64,000 nucleotides of DNA from Helicobacter pylori (GTDB lineage Bacteria > Campylobacterota > Campylobacteria > Campylobacterales > Helicobacteraceae): assembly GCF_001653455.1 (NCBI RefSeq), contig NZ_CP011486.1, positions 744,001 through 808,000 of the forward strand. Direction: 5' to 3'. The notes under the pieces are model-generated. The model had not been told where the DNA came from. It did no database searches and saw only the letters and a list, made by a program, of their open reading frames with translations. Made by a program: the position numbers and the translations under genes. Positions 19,069-29,458 of this stretch are shown in pieces (the stretch's first letter is position 1; each line of letters opens with the position of its first letter).

Positions 19069-19092
19069 CCCTATAATAGGGGTTTTATAGGG
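19069..19092. other. Inverted repeat in the 256-bp gap before 19236
   Basis: CCCTATAA and TTATAGGG pair around a TAGGGGTT loop. A smaller GAGG/CCTC hairpin lies just before it (19045-19059). There is no T-run, so it is not a good terminator; the repeat also contains TATAAT, so it could mark an operator or promoter. The rest of this gap holds the -10 box listed separately and nothing else I can defend. Confidence 0.3.
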
Positions 19093-19190
19093 TTTAGGAT
19101 CATTTTTTACTGAGATCTTGTGCGTCTTAGAAAAATTCTCTTGAGTTTTGTAGGGGTAAAATCAGTCCCCTTGTTAGGGTTAAATTATTC

Positions 19191-19196
19191 TATAAT
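19191..19196 (+). promoter_or_regulatory. Probable -10 box TATAAT
   Basis: A perfect TATAAT preceded by a periodic T-rich stretch lies 40 bp before the ATG at 19236, which is the pattern of H. pylori sigma-80 promoters that lack a clear -35 box. Confidence 0.6.
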
Positions 19197-19235
19197 AATA
19201 AAATTTTAGAAAATTCATTTTAAAGATATTAGAAA

Positions 19236-20522
19236 ATGCCATACGCCTTAAGAAAAAGATTTTTCAAACGCTTTATATTGGTTGTTTCGGTTGTTTCCAC
19301 TTTTTGCGCAATAAGCTTGAACGCTAAAAGCTATTTGTTTTCCCCCTTGCCCCCAGCGCACCAGCAAATCATTAAGACAGAGCCTTGCTCTTTGGAATGC
19401 TTGAAAGACTTGATGCTGCAAAATCAAATCTTTTCTTTTGTGTCTCAATACGATGATAACAATCAAGATAATAGCCTAAAAACTTATTATCAAGACATTT
19501 TAAACAAACTCAACCCCGTATTCATCGCTTCTCAAAACCCCACTAAAGAAAGCTATGAGCCTAAGATTGAATTAGCGATTTTACTGCCTAAAGGGGTTGT
19601 GGGCCGTTATGCGATTTCGGTGATGAACACCCTTTTAGCGTATTTGAACACCAGAGACAATGATTTTAATATCCAAGTCTTTGACAGCGATGAAGAAACC
19701 CCTGAAAAATTAGAGCAAACTTATAAGGAAATTGAAAAAGAAAAATTCCCTTTTGTGATAGCCTTATTGACTAAAGAGGGCGTGGAAAATTTGCTCCAAA
19801 ACACGACGATTAGCATCCCTACTTATGTGCCTACGGTGAATAAAACGCAATTAGAAAATCATGCCGAGCGTTCTTTAAGCGAGCGCTTGTATTTTGGAGG
19901 GATTGATTATAAAGAGCAATTAAGCATGCTCACAGCTTTTATTAGCCCTAATTCGCCCGTGATTGAATACGATGATGATGGTTTGATAGGCGAGCGTTTG
20001 AGGCAAATCACGGAGTCTTTAAACATTGAAGTCAAACACCAACAAAATATTTCTTATAAGCAAGCCACGAGCTTTTCTAAAAATTTTAGAAAAAATGATG
20101 CGTTTTTTAAAAATTCCATCTTGATTTTAAACACCCCCACCACTAAAAGCGGTCTGATCCTTTCTCAAATAGGGCTTTTAGAATATAAGCCCTTTAAAAT
20201 CCTTTCCACGCAAATCAATTTCAACCCTTCTTTGCTTTTGCTCACCCAGCCTAAAGACAGAAAAGATTTATTCATTGTCAATGCCTTGCAAAATAGCGAC
20301 GCCAACCTCATAGAATACGCTTCTTTATTAGAAAGTGATTTAAAGCATGACTGGGTGAATTATTCCAGCGTGATAGGGCTAGAGATGTTTTTAAACATAC
20401 TGGATCCGCATTTTAAAAAGTCTTTTCAAGAGAGTTTAGAAGACAATCAAGTCCATTACCACAATCAAATTTATCAGGCTTTAGGGTATTCGTTTGAATT
20501 GATGCAAACCAACAAAGAATAA
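19236..20522 (+). CDS. Exported protein with periplasmic-binding-like fold
   Basis: The 428-residue product starts with a basic-hydrophobic signal segment (RFILVVSVVSTFCAISLNAK). The rest has the feel of a type-1 periplasmic-binding or LpoA-like fold: KIELAILLPKGVVGRYAISVMNTLLAYLN, then FPFVIALLTKEGVENLL, then GGIDYKEQLSMLTAFI, each a beta-alpha unit. No enzyme residues were recognised. It is probably periplasmic. The next gene, hofE, is 82 bp downstream after an AT-rich inverted repeat (AAAATCTTA/TAAGATTTT, 20521-20554) that may act as a weak terminator. Confidence 0.65.
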   Translation: MPYALRKRFFKRFILVVSVVSTFCAISLNAKSYLFSPLPPAHQQIIKTEPCSLECLKDLMLQNQIFSFVSQYDDNNQDNSLKTYYQDILNKLNPVFIASQNPTKESYEPKIELAILLPKGVVGRYAISVMNTLLAYLNTRDNDFNIQVFDSDEETPEKLEQTYKEIEKEKFPFVIALLTKEGVENLLQNTTISIPTYVPTVNKTQLENHAERSLSERLYFGGIDYKEQLSMLTAFISPNSPVIEYDDDGLIGERLRQITESLNIEVKHQQNISYKQATSFSKNFRKNDAFFKNSILILNTPTTKSGLILSQIGLLEYKPFKILSTQINFNPSLLLLTQPKDRKDLFIVNALQNSDANLIEYASLLESDLKHDWVNYSSVIGLEMFLNILDPHFKKSFQESLEDNQVHYHNQIYQALGYSFELMQTNKE

Positions 20523-20604
20523 AATCTTAATATTTTTATTTTTAATAAGATTTTAAGAAAGATAGGCTTATGATACGATTGAAAATTAAACAAAGGTTCA
20601 TTCT

Positions 20605-21973
20605 GTGTTAAAATTTCAAAAATTACCTCTAATGGTTGTTTCTATTCTTTACACTCAAAGCCCTTTATTGGCTTTTGATTATAAGTTTAGTGGGGTAGCG
20701 GAATCTTTTTCTAAAGTGGGGTTTAACCATTCCAAACTCAATTCTAAAGAAGGGATTTTCCCTACAGCGACTTTTGTAACCGCTACGATCAAACTTCAAG
20801 TGGATTCCAACTTGCTCCCTAAAAACATTGAAAAACACAGCTTAAAAATAGGCGTTGGGGGGATTTTAGGAGCGCTTGCATACGATTCTACCAAAACCTT
20901 AATTGATCAATCCACGCACCAAATCTATGGCTCAGAGCTTTATTATTATATAGGGCGCTGGTGGGGGTTTTTAGGCAACGCTCCTTGGAAAGACTCCATC
21001 ATAGAATCTGACGCTCACACCCGTAATTATGTGCTGTATAATTCCTATTTGTTTTATTCTTATGGCGATAAATTCCACCTAAAGCTAGGGTGCTACCTTT
21101 CTAACATGGATTTTATGAGTTCCTACACACAGGGTTTTGAACTGGATTATAAAATCAACTCTAAAATAGCGTTAAAATGGTTCAGCTCTTTTGGGAGGGC
21201 TTTGGCTTTTGGGCAATGGATACGAGATTGGTATGCCCCTATTGTCACTGAAGATGGCAGAAAAGAAGTTGATGATGGCATCCATGCTGTGCAAGTCTAT
21301 TTTTCTAGTAAGCATGTTCAAGCCACGCCCTTTTTTTATTTTTCACCTAAGATTTACGGAGCGCCCGGGATTAAAATCCATATTGACAGCAACCCTAAAT
21401 TCAAAGGCTTAGGGTTACGATCTCAAACCCTTATCAATGTGATTTTCCCTATTTATGCTAAAGATTTATACGATGTGTATTGGCGTAACTCTAAAATCGG
21501 CGAGTGGGGCTCTTCGCTTCTTATCCACCAACGCTTTGACTACAACGAATTTAACTTTGGCTTTGGTTATTATCAAAATTTTGGCAACGCTAACGCAAGG
21601 ATTGGCTGGTATGGTAACCCACTCCCTTTTAATATAAGAAATAACAGCGTTTATGGTGGGGTTTTTAGTAACGCCATTACCGCAGACGCTGTTTCTGGGT
21701 ATGTCTTTGGTGGGGGGGGTGTATAGAGGGTTTTTATGGGGGATTTTAGGCAGATACACTTATGCCACTAGAGCGAGCGAAAGATCCATTAACTTGAACT
21801 TGGGCTATAAATGGGGTTCTTTTGCTAGAGTTGATGTGGATTTAGAATACTATGTGGTCAGCATGCACAACGGCTATAAACTAGACTATCTCACCGGCCC
21901 TTTCAACAAAGCCTTCAAGGCTGATGCACAAGACAGGAGTAACCTTATGGTTAGCGTGAAATTCTTTTTTTAA
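20605..21973 (+). pseudogene. hofE: Hof-family outer membrane protein HofE, frameshifted at a G8 run
   Basis: The product resembles HofF (27788-29287) along its length: signal peptide, FSGVAESFSKVGFNHSKLNSKEGIFPT, DHTRNYV-type block (DAHTRNYVLYNSYL), KGLGLRSQT, and a C-terminal barrel strand ending in VKFFF. Reading stops at TAG just after a run of eight G (21712-21719). With seven G the frame continues as FGGGVYRGFLWGILGRYTYA and ends at 21973, about 455 residues, matching FGGGVHRKLLWGLLGRLTYG in HofF. So the gene is shifted by one extra base. The start is GTG with AAAGG upstream. It could be a phase-off allele or a sequence error. The symbol follows reference gene order from memory. Confidence 0.8.
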
Positions 21974-21979
21974 ACCCTA

Positions 21980-22507
21980 TCAATTAGGTTTGGTAGAATT
22001 GAGCCATTGTTTTTGGAAATCAATGGCTTTTCTCAATTCGGTTTCTAGTTGGGCTAAAACATCTTTTAAGGGCTTAACATCAATCAAATTGTCTTGCTTG
22101 AAAGAATCTAGCTGTTTGTCAATTTGCAAAGCGGCATCTAGAGCGTCTTGGGGGAATACCGGATCACCTAAAGCCTTTTTAACCGCTTCGCCGATTTCAA
22201 TCGTTTCAGAACCTTGATGATCTTTTAAGTTAGGATTATTTTCTTTGTCCTTAGGCTTAGGCTCTAAAATCAAGCGCAAATGTTTGATTTTTTCATGCAA
22301 ATCGCTAAGATCTTTTAAGTGATCGGTATTTCGCCCCCTATCCACCGCTTTTTCTAAAAGCTTATCGCTCAGGCTCACTAACTGATCGCTTAATTTGACG
22401 CTGTTAGCTTGAGCTTCTGTCACTTCATCAATATCAATCGCTGCTAAAGCGCTCACAAAATAAAAGGGCAACGCCCACTTTCTAAAACGAGAGAAAAACT
22501 TCTGCAT
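21980..22507 (-). CDS. Exported helical protein of unknown function (175 aa)
   Basis: A signal peptide (MQKFFSRFRKWALPFYFVSALAA) is followed by a fully helical, charged mature part, with heptad-like stretches such as KLSDQLVSLSDKLLEKAVD and LDAALQIDKQLDSFKQ, so a periplasmic coiled-coil protein is likely. No known domain was recognised. AAGGAAGGTAA precedes the ATG. The gene converges on hofE with a 6-bp gap and lies just downstream of the tmRNA gene on the same strand. Confidence 0.65.
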   Translation of the reverse strand: MQKFFSRFRKWALPFYFVSALAAIDIDEVTEAQANSVKLSDQLVSLSDKLLEKAVDRGRNTDHLKDLSDLHEKIKHLRLILEPKPKDKENNPNLKDHQGSETIEIGEAVKKALGDPVFPQDALDAALQIDKQLDSFKQDNLIDVKPLKDVLAQLETELRKAIDFQKQWLNSTKPN

Positions 22508-22548
22508 TTACCTTCCTTAAATACGCTATATGATACTTTTTTCTAATT

Positions 22549-22933
22549 TGGTGGAGCTGTGGGGAATCGAACCCCAGTCCAAAAATCTTGTCCTAAACAC
22601 AAACTTCTACATGCTTAGAAAATTGATTAGCTTTTTAGCCTTAAAACTAGCTTTGGTCCAACTTTCTAAAACCTTAAGATAGTTTCAAGAGTTCTTAATC
22701 TTAGTTTAAAAGGCGAACCACCTTTTAAAAGCGTCTAGCTTAAGGTTATGGAGTGATTAAAACGCTAGAAATTCTAATCAGTCCAGCTCCAAAAGGAGAT
22801 TAACTCACGCAGCTTTAGCGTAAGCTGGAGCGTAATCTGTGTTGTTTACAGTTATTTTTGTTGCTGTTTTACAAGTAGCACTTGACATGCTATCTGCGCG
22901 ACAAGAAATTTGTCGAAATCCAAGATCAGCCCC
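22549..22933 (-). ncRNA. ssrA: tmRNA (SsrA)
   Basis: Transfer-messenger RNA rescues stalled ribosomes. On the minus strand it starts GGGGCTG and ends CAGCTCCACCA, giving a 7-bp acceptor stem with an encoded CCA, and it has the T-arm GGGGTTCGATTCCCC. The tag reading frame at 22849-22805 encodes VNNTDYAPAYAKAA followed by TGA, the H. pylori tag with its AKAA-type degradation end. The 385-nt length is normal. The 5' end was placed by pairing and could be off by a base or two. Confidence 0.95.
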
Positions 22934-22988
22934 ATAATTTTCAAAAGCTTGGTTATTCTAACTAATTTTTATTAATGAATCGCTAAAA

Positions 22989-23543
22989 TCATTGGCGCAC
23001 GATGTCAATATTTTCATCTTTAGGCTTAAAGACAAAGATTTCAGTAGGGATTTTGGGGTTAATTTCTACTTGAGAAAAAGTGATCGTTACAAGATTGTTC
23101 ATTTCATCTTTAAATTCCAACGAAAAAGGCTTGCCGTCTTTAAACACCAAACGATAAGTGGTTTTATTGATCATCGTTTTAAAAGAGCCGTCATCTTGCT
23201 TTTTCAATCGCTTAAGAATGGTGAAAAAATCCGTCTTGTCTTTCAAGGGCGTAATGGTCGCTTGAAACAAGTTAGGCTCATAAATCACCACTTCTTTATC
23301 GTTCATGTAAATTTCTTTTTTTAAAGGTTTTTCATAAACCCATAAAGCCCAATTAGGGGCTTTAGCCTTTAAAACCCCATGATAAACTAAAGGCTTTTCA
23401 TTTTTTAAAACCTGTTTGAAATGCGCGCTAAAACTTTCTAAATGGCTCAAAACCTCTTCTTCTTTAGAAACAATCAAAGGATCTTTAGCGTGAGCAACAC
23501 CCATAAAAATCAAAACCATCACAATCTTTAAAAAAGCTTTCAT
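22989..23543 (-). CDS. lolA: Outer-membrane lipoprotein carrier LolA
   Basis: LolA ferries lipoproteins across the periplasm. The 184-residue product has a signal peptide (MKAFLKIVMVLIFMGVAHA) and the LolA beta-sheet pattern: SAHFKQVLKNEKPLVYHGVLKAKAPNWALW, KKEIYMNDKEVVIYEPN, YRLVFKDGKPFSLEFKDEMN. I chose the ATG at 23543 over a TTG one codon earlier because AAGG lies eight bases upstream of it. It is divergent from secA across 144 bp. Confidence 0.85.
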   Translation of the reverse strand: MKAFLKIVMVLIFMGVAHAKDPLIVSKEEEVLSHLESFSAHFKQVLKNEKPLVYHGVLKAKAPNWALWVYEKPLKKEIYMNDKEVVIYEPNLFQATITPLKDKTDFFTILKRLKKQDDGSFKTMINKTTYRLVFKDGKPFSLEFKDEMNNLVTITFSQVEINPKIPTEIFVFKPKDENIDIVRQ

Positions 23544-23687
23544 CAATCAAACCTTAAAATAATATCCTGTTCCAATAAAACTCTCTATTTTACAAGACTT
23601 TTATTTTATCCATGCTAAAATGGGGCTAAAAACTAACGCTTTATTATATTAAAATATTGAAGCACTCTTAATAAGGTTATTACTACT

Positions 23688-26285
23688 ATGATAAAAGCAA
23701 TCATTGGAAAAATCATTGGCACTAGAAACGATCGCTGGATCAAACAATACAAGAAAAAAGTCCTAGCTATCAATGCATTAGAGTCTACTTATGAAAAAAT
23801 GAGCGATGCTGAGCTGCAAAACGCTTTTGAAGAGTTAAAAAAGCGCGTGCGATCCGCAGAAAAAGATTTGCAAAAAAAAACCCTTTTAGAAGTCTTACCA
23901 GAAAGTTTTGCCATCACTAGAGAAGCGAGCAAAAGAGTCTTAAACATGCGCCATTTTGATGTGCAACTCATTGGGGGCATGGTTTTAAATGACGGCAAAA
24001 TCGCTGAAATGAAAACCGGCGAGGGAAAAACTTTAGTCGCTACTTTAGCGGTGGCTTTGAATGCAATGAAGGGCGAAAGCGTGTATGTGGTAACCGTTAA
24101 TGATTACCTAGCGCATAGGGACTCTAAAGAAATGGAGCCTTTATATCATTTCTTAGGTTATAGCGTAGGCACGATCACGGCGAGCGTGCGAGACGATGAT
24201 GAACGCTTAGAAATTTATTCTAAAGACATTGTTTATGGCACTAATAATGAATTTGGCTTTGATTATCTAAGGGATAACATGAAATATTCTTTAGAGCATA
24301 AGGTGCAAAAATCGCATGCGTTTGCCATTGTTGATGAAGTGGATTCTATTTTAATTGATGAAGCGAGAACCCCCCTAATCATTTCAGGGCCTGTGGATAG
24401 GCGCATGGAAAATTATAATAAGGCTGATGAAGTCGCTAAAAGCATGCAAGTGGAAACCGATTTCACGATCGATGAAAAAAACCGCGCGATTTTGATCACT
24501 GAAGAGGGGATTAAAAAAGCCGAAAACCTTTTTGGAGTGGATAATTTATACAAGATTGAAAACGCTGCCTTATCGCACCATTTAGATCAAGCCTTGAAAG
24601 CGAATTATCTCTTTTTTATTGATAAAGATTATATTGTAGCCAATAATGAAGTGGTGATTGTGGATGAATTTACCGGCCGTTTGTCTGAGGGGAGGCGCTT
24701 TAGTGAGGGCTTGCATCAAGCTTTAGAGGCTAAAGAGGGCGTGAGCATTAAAGAAGAGAGCCAGACTTTAGCGGATATTACTTTCCAAAATTATTTCAGG
24801 ATGTTTTCTAAACTTTCTGGAATGACAGGCACGGCTCAAACCGAAGCCACAGAATTTTTAGAAATTTATAATTTAGAAGTGGTGTCTATCCCCACTAATC
24901 TAGCGATCAAACGAAAAGATTTGAACGATTTAATCTATAAAAGCGAAAAAGAAAAATTTGATGCAGTGATTCTTAAGATTAAGGAATTGCACGATAAGGG
25001 TCAGCCCGTTTTAGTCGGCACGGCCAGCATTGAAAAGAGTGAAACCTTGCATGCTTTACTCAAAAAAGAGCGCATCCCTCACACCGTTTTAAACGCCAAA
25101 CAACACACCAAAGAAGCTGAAATCATCAAAGACGCCGGGCTTAAAGGGGCGGTTACGATTGCAACTAACATGGCCGGAAGAGGCGTTGATATTAAGCTCA
25201 CCGATGAGATTAAAGAGCTTGGGGGGCTGTATATCATTGGCACTGAAAGGCATGAGAGCCGCAGGATTGACAACCAATTAAGGGGGCGAAGCGGAAGACA
25301 AGGCGATCCGGGAACAAGCCAATTTTATTTGAGTTTAGAAGACAATTTGTTGCGTATTTTTGGGAGCGACAGGATTAAGGGGGTGATGGAAAAATTAGGG
25401 CTTAAAGATGGCGAACACATTGAATCCAAGCTTGTAACAAGGGCGGTGGAAAACGCGCAAAAAAAAGTGGAGAACTTGCATTTTGAAAGCCGTAAGCATT
25501 TGTTAGAATACGATGATGTCGCTAATGAGCAACGAAAAAGCGTGTATAAGTTTAGAGATGAATTACTAGATGTCAATTACAATATTGGCGCTAAAATCGC
25601 TGAAAACAGAGAATACGCGCTCAATCAAATCTTTTCTAAACTCAAAGCTTTTGACCATCAAAATTTATCTAAAGAGGAACTTTTAGGGCTTAAAAATATC
25701 TTAAAAGAAGATTTTAACACCAACATTGAGCTAGAAAATTTAGAACAAGCCGACTCTATTGAAAATTTTGTCGCAGAAAAACTCAAAAACGATTATGAAA
25801 ACAAAATGAAAGCTTTAGACAGCGAACAAAGAAGCCGGATCGAACGCATTGTGTATTTGCAGATTTTAGATAACGCATGGCGAGAGCACCTTTACACGAT
25901 GGATAACCTCAAAACTGGCATTAATTTAAGAGGCTATAACCAAAAAGACCCTCTCGTAGAATACAAAAAAGAGAGTTACAACCTTTTCTTAGAACTCATT
26001 GAAGACATTAAAATGGAAGCGATCAAAACCTTTTCTAAGATCCAGTTTGAAAACGAGCAGGATTCTAGCGATGCAGAGCGTTATTTGGACAATTTTAGCG
26101 AAGAAAGAGAGCATGAGAGCGTAACTTACCGCCATGAAGAGGCTTTAGATGAAGACTTGAATGTGGCCATGAAAGCTTTTTCTAAAACCCCTAAAAGAAA
26201 CGAGCCTTGCCCTTGCGGGAGCGGTAAAAAATATAAAGATTGTTGCGCTAAAAGCGGGCCTAAAAAGGGCTTGTTTGCCAAATAG
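23688..26285 (+). CDS. secA: Preprotein translocase ATPase SecA
   Basis: SecA drives post-translational export through SecYEG. The Walker A motif is [11 protein letters not shown] near residue 102, the DEAD-type Walker B is [17 protein letters not shown] near 209, the helicase motif is [10 protein letters not shown] near 528, and the C-terminal zinc motif is [13 protein letters not shown]. The length of 865 residues is normal. The end overlaps the next gene by 11 bp, which suggests coupling to the LolC/E-type permease. Confidence 0.97.
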   Translation: MIKAIIGKIIGTRNDRWIKQYKKKVLAINALESTYEKMSDAELQNAFEELKKRVRSAEKDLQKKTLLEVLPESFAITREASKRVLNMRHFDVQLIGGMVLNDGKIAEMKTGEGKTLVATLAVALNAMKGESVYVVTVNDYLAHRDSKEMEPLYHFLGYSVGTITASVRDDDERLEIYSKDIVYGTNNEFGFDYLRDNMKYSLEHKVQKSHAFAIVDEVDSILIDEARTPLIISGPVDRRMENYNKADEVAKSMQVETDFTIDEKNRAILITEEGIKKAENLFGVDNLYKIENAALSHHLDQALKANYLFFIDKDYIVANNEVVIVDEFTGRLSEGRRFSEGLHQALEAKEGVSIKEESQTLADITFQNYFRMFSKLSGMTGTAQTEATEFLEIYNLEVVSIPTNLAIKRKDLNDLIYKSEKEKFDAVILKIKELHDKGQPVLVGTASIEKSETLHALLKKERIPHTVLNAKQHTKEAEIIKDAGLKGAVTIATNMAGRGVDIKLTDEIKELGGLYIIGTERHESRRIDNQLRGRSGRQGDPGTSQFYLSLEDNLLRIFGSDRIKGVMEKLGLKDGEHIESKLVTRAVENAQKKVENLHFESRKHLLEYDDVANEQRKSVYKFRDELLDVNYNIGAKIAENREYALNQIFSKLKAFDHQNLSKEELLGLKNILKEDFNTNIELENLEQADSIENFVAEKLKNDYENKMKALDSEQRSRIERIVYLQILDNAWREHLYTMDNLKTGINLRGYNQKDPLVEYKKESYNLFLELIEDIKMEAIKTFSKIQFENEQDSSDAERYLDNFSEEREHESVTYRHEEALDEDLNVAMKAFSKTPKRNEPCPCGSGKKYKDCCAKSGPKKGLFAK

Positions 26286-27506
26286 ATCCTTAATCTTTTT
26301 CCTTATCGAGCGTTATTTGCGTTTTGATAAAAGCCAGCCTTTCATTAGCATCACCGCTTTGTTGGCTTTCTTTGGCGTGGCGGTTGGTGTGATGGTTTTA
26401 ATTGTGGCTATGGCGATCATGAACGGCATGAGTAAGGAATTTGAAAAAAAGCTTTTTGTGATGAATTACCCCTTAACGCTCTATACCACAAGCCCTTATG
26501 GGATTAGCGAAGGGGTGGTTCAAGCCTTAGAAAAAGAATTCCCTAACTTGCTTTTTAGCCCCTATTTGCAAACCCAAAGTTTGATTAAAAGCGCGCATTC
26601 TATGAATGGTGGGGTTGTGTTTGGGGTTGATTTTTCTAAAGAAAGACGCATCAATGAAGTTTTAAACGACGCTTTAAAAAATATAGATGAAAAAGAACTT
26701 ATCAAAAACCCTTTTAGTTTGATTATAGGGAAAAGCTTGAGGTATAGCTTGAATTTGGATCTCAACCAAAAAGCCGATTTGTTTTTCACTGAATTAGAGC
26801 CAACAGGCCTGACCCTCTCCCCTATCATGAAACGCTTTGTCATCAAAGGCGGTTTTGATTCAGGATTAAAATCTTATGACATGAGCTACATGTACACTAA
26901 CATTCAAGCCTTAAGCGCGATCAGAAGATTGCCTTTAGGGCTTTATGATGGGGTGCATGTCTATTCTAAAACGCCTATGAAGGATATTGAAAATATCCGC
27001 AACACCCTTAAAACAATCAACCACCATGGCATAGGCATTGAAGGGTGGTGGCAACAAAACGGGAATTTTTTCTCAGCAATGGAGTTAGAAAAAAGAGCGT
27101 TATTCATTGTGCTAATGCTCATTATTTTAATGGCGTCTTTGAATATTATCAGCTCGCTTTTAATGGTGGTGATGAACCGGCGTAAAGAAATCGCCCTGCT
27201 CTTTAGCATGGGAAGCAGTCAAAAAGAAATCCAAAAAACCTTTTTTATTTGGGGAATATCATTGGTTTGGGCGGCGTGATCCTTGGGGTGGTTTTAGCGT
27301 TTGTGAGCATGTATCTTTTGAGCGTGTTCCCTATCATTTCGCTCCCAGAAGACGTTTATGGCATCAATACCTTGCCTTTAGATTTGTCTTTAATGGATTT
27401 TCTCCTCACTTTAATAGGATCGGTGGTTATCGTAGCCCTTTCTTCTTATTACCCGTCTAAAAAAGCTTCTCATATTGACGCTTTGAGCGTGTTAAGGAAT
27501 GAATAA
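26275..27506 (+). pseudogene. LolC/LolE-type lipoprotein-release permease, frameshifted
   Basis: The first part (from a TTG at 26275, overlapping secA) has the LolC/E start LIERYLRF..SITALLAFFGVAVGVMVLIVAMAIMNGM, a large periplasmic domain, and MASLNIISSLLMVVMNRRKEIALL before the third region. It then runs into WGISLVWAA and a stop at 27279. The remainder is in another frame: GNIIGLGGVILGVVLAFVSMYLLSVFPII and SSYYPSKKASHIDALSVLRNE, the normal LolC/E ending. One base missing near 27247-27254 (ATTTGGGG where ATTTTGGGG would restore it) explains the break. Restored length is about 410 residues, normal for the family. Real inactivation or a sequence error are both possible. Confidence 0.8.
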
Positions 27507-27685
27507 ATTAAAAAAATAAATAATATTGAGATTAAATAAGGCTTTTAAGTTTCCATATTTGACTAACAGAGGCAAATTTTATCCTTAAAATTAAAAAAAA
27601 AACCATAATATTATGCTAGTATTAACGCACGACTTAGTTAAGGGTTAACTTTGTAAGTCGGACTTCGTAGCAAAAAGGATGAAAG

Positions 27686-27736
27686 ATGAACAGACTGATT
27701 AGATGTCTAAGATCTGTAAGAAAAAATTTTCTTTGA
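27686..27736 (+). CDS. Possible 16-codon basic leader peptide
   Basis: ATG at 27686 follows AAAAAGGATGAAAG and opens MNRLIRCLRSVRKNFL then TGA, with five arginines. It lies in the 281-bp gap between the LolC/E-type gene and hofF, about 50 bp before the hofF start. The ribosome site is good but the ORF is too short to trust. The rest of the gap is AT-rich, with a possible promoter around 27610-27625. Confidence 0.25.
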   Translation: MNRLIRCLRSVRKNFL

Positions 27737-27787
27737 ATGGTGTTGGCTTACTCAATTTAGAATTTTTAGTTTATACTAAGGGTTAAC

Positions 27788-29287
27788 ATGAACTATAAAG
27801 TTGCATCTGCTAAAAATATCGCAACGCTTCTTTTTTTATTCTCTTCTCAAAGTCAGGCTTTTGATTTGGGTAAAATCGCTAAAATTAAAGCGGGTGCTGA
27901 AAGTTTCTCTAAAGTCGGCTTTAACAATAAGCCCATCAATACCAATAAAGGGATTTACCCTACCGAAACCTTTATGACGATTATGGCTTACATGCAGGTG
28001 GATTTTACCGAGCTTTTACCCAAAAGCGCTACGGCTAACGGGCATCATTTAGACGGGAGTCTTGGAGGTTGGGGGGGTGCTGTTATTTATGATAGCACTA
28101 AAGACTTTATTAACGAAGTTACAGGGAAACCCTATGGATCTATGGCTTGGAACTATGTGGGTTATTGGGGCGGTCTTGTGGGGCAAAAACCATGGGCAAC
28201 TTGCGGGCTAGCTACAGGGAATTTGACCCAAGGCCAATACGATAAGATGACTCAAGCTGAAATGACGCAGTTATCCGATCAAGAAGCTTTAGCGGCTTCC
28301 ACTTGCGCAAAAACTTATGCCGATCACACGAGAAACTATGTGATTTATAACGCCTACTTGCGCTACAACTACAAAGATATTTTTGAAATTAGAGGCGGGA
28401 GATACGAATCCCCAGCGGATTACATGAGTGGTTACAACCAAGGCTTGGATATGACCTTAAATTTAGGGAATTTCAAATTCTGGTGGTTTAGCTCTTTTGG
28501 TCGTGGCTTTGCCTATAACGAGTGGCTTTATAATTTCTATTCGCCCAAAACCTACACCCTTAAAAACGGAAAAACCATAAACCCTGGGGTGCATGCCTTT
28601 TACATCATTTGGAATTATAAGGGTTGGAGCATTCAGCCTTTTGTCTATTTTTCACCCTTTAACGAATACGACCCTAACTTTACGATCACTTATGATAGTA
28701 ACCCCACTTTTACCGGTTTAGGGTTCCGCTCTCAAACGGATGTTACCGTGCTTAATCCTTTTTACGCTAAAAGTTTTTGGGACACCTATCAATTTGGCAT
28801 GCCAGCCGGTAAAAACGCGCACAGCTTGATGATCAAACAAAAGTTTGAATGGAATGAATACAATTTTGGTTTTGGGATTTATAAATCCTTTGGGAACGCT
28901 AACTGGATGATAGGCTACCATGGTAACCGCTTAGGCTTTGACTTTTGGACGAACAGCGTTTATGCGAACACCCTTAACTCTTTGTCTTATATGATGGATG
29001 CGAACGCTTTTACTGTGTTTGCCTTTGGCGGTGGCGTGCATAGGAAACTCCTTTGGGGTTTATTAGGGCGTTTGACTTACGGGCCTAGGGCTAATGAACA
29101 AGTCCTATCGCTCAACTTAGGCTATAAATTCACTAAAAATTTCTCAGCCGACATTAAGTTTGAGTATTACAATGTGTTGATGCATCAAGGCTATAAAATG
29201 GGGTGGAACGGGCCAAAATTAGACAGCCAACCCGCAACCGATCAAGACAGAAGCCACATTTTTACCGAGATAGTGTGGAAACTTTAA
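27788..29287 (+). CDS. hofF: Hof-family outer membrane protein HofF
   Basis: The 499-residue protein has a signal peptide (cut near SQSQA), then KAGAESFSKVGFNNKPINTNKGIYPTETF, ADHTRNYVIYNAYLRYNY, RGGRYESPADYMSGYNQGLD, GLGFRSQTDVT and a C-terminal aromatic end IVWKL, all features of the H. pylori Hof porin-like family, distantly related to OprD-type barrels. It probably forms an outer-membrane beta-barrel; substrate unknown. It is a paralog of hofE, 7 kb upstream, and shows how the hofE frame should read. A CCCCTTT/AAAGGGG hairpin follows the stop. Confidence 0.85.
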   Translation: MNYKVASAKNIATLLFLFSSQSQAFDLGKIAKIKAGAESFSKVGFNNKPINTNKGIYPTETFMTIMAYMQVDFTELLPKSATANGHHLDGSLGGWGGAVIYDSTKDFINEVTGKPYGSMAWNYVGYWGGLVGQKPWATCGLATGNLTQGQYDKMTQAEMTQLSDQEALAASTCAKTYADHTRNYVIYNAYLRYNYKDIFEIRGGRYESPADYMSGYNQGLDMTLNLGNFKFWWFSSFGRGFAYNEWLYNFYSPKTYTLKNGKTINPGVHAFYIIWNYKGWSIQPFVYFSPFNEYDPNFTITYDSNPTFTGLGFRSQTDVTVLNPFYAKSFWDTYQFGMPAGKNAHSLMIKQKFEWNEYNFGFGIYKSFGNANWMIGYHGNRLGFDFWTNSVYANTLNSLSYMMDANAFTVFAFGGGVHRKLLWGLLGRLTYGPRANEQVLSLNLGYKFTKNFSADIKFEYYNVLMHQGYKMGWNGPKLDSQPATDQDRSHIFTEIVWKL

Positions 29288-29299
29288 ACCCCTTTGACA

Positions 29300-29315
29300 C
29301 CCCTTTTTAAAGGGG
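29300..29315 (+). terminator. Hairpin after hofF
   Basis: CCCCTTT-TT-AAAGGGG lies 13 bp after the hofF stop, followed by GTTGTTAAAA. The stem is strong but the T-tail is poor, so it is a probable, not certain, intrinsic terminator. Confidence 0.5.
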
Positions 29316-29458
29316 GTTGTTAAAAACGCCTAGCCATAAACACCCGTTAAAATAGCTGATACTTCATTTTTAATCTTAAATCAAAAACCATTTTACCGCC
29401 CCTTTTAGCTTAAGACTTGTTTGCAAAAAGCGTTAAAATTTTTAAGTTTTTTTATCCC

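Noticed and set aside
20521-20554. Terminator at AAAATCTTA/TAAGATTTT
   Set aside because: The stem is pure AT and lacks a proper T-run after it, so it is mentioned only as a possible weak terminator.
22549-22580. A tRNA gene at the GTGGGGAATCGAACCCC motif
   Set aside because: The motif is the T-arm of the tmRNA; no separate anticodon arm exists.
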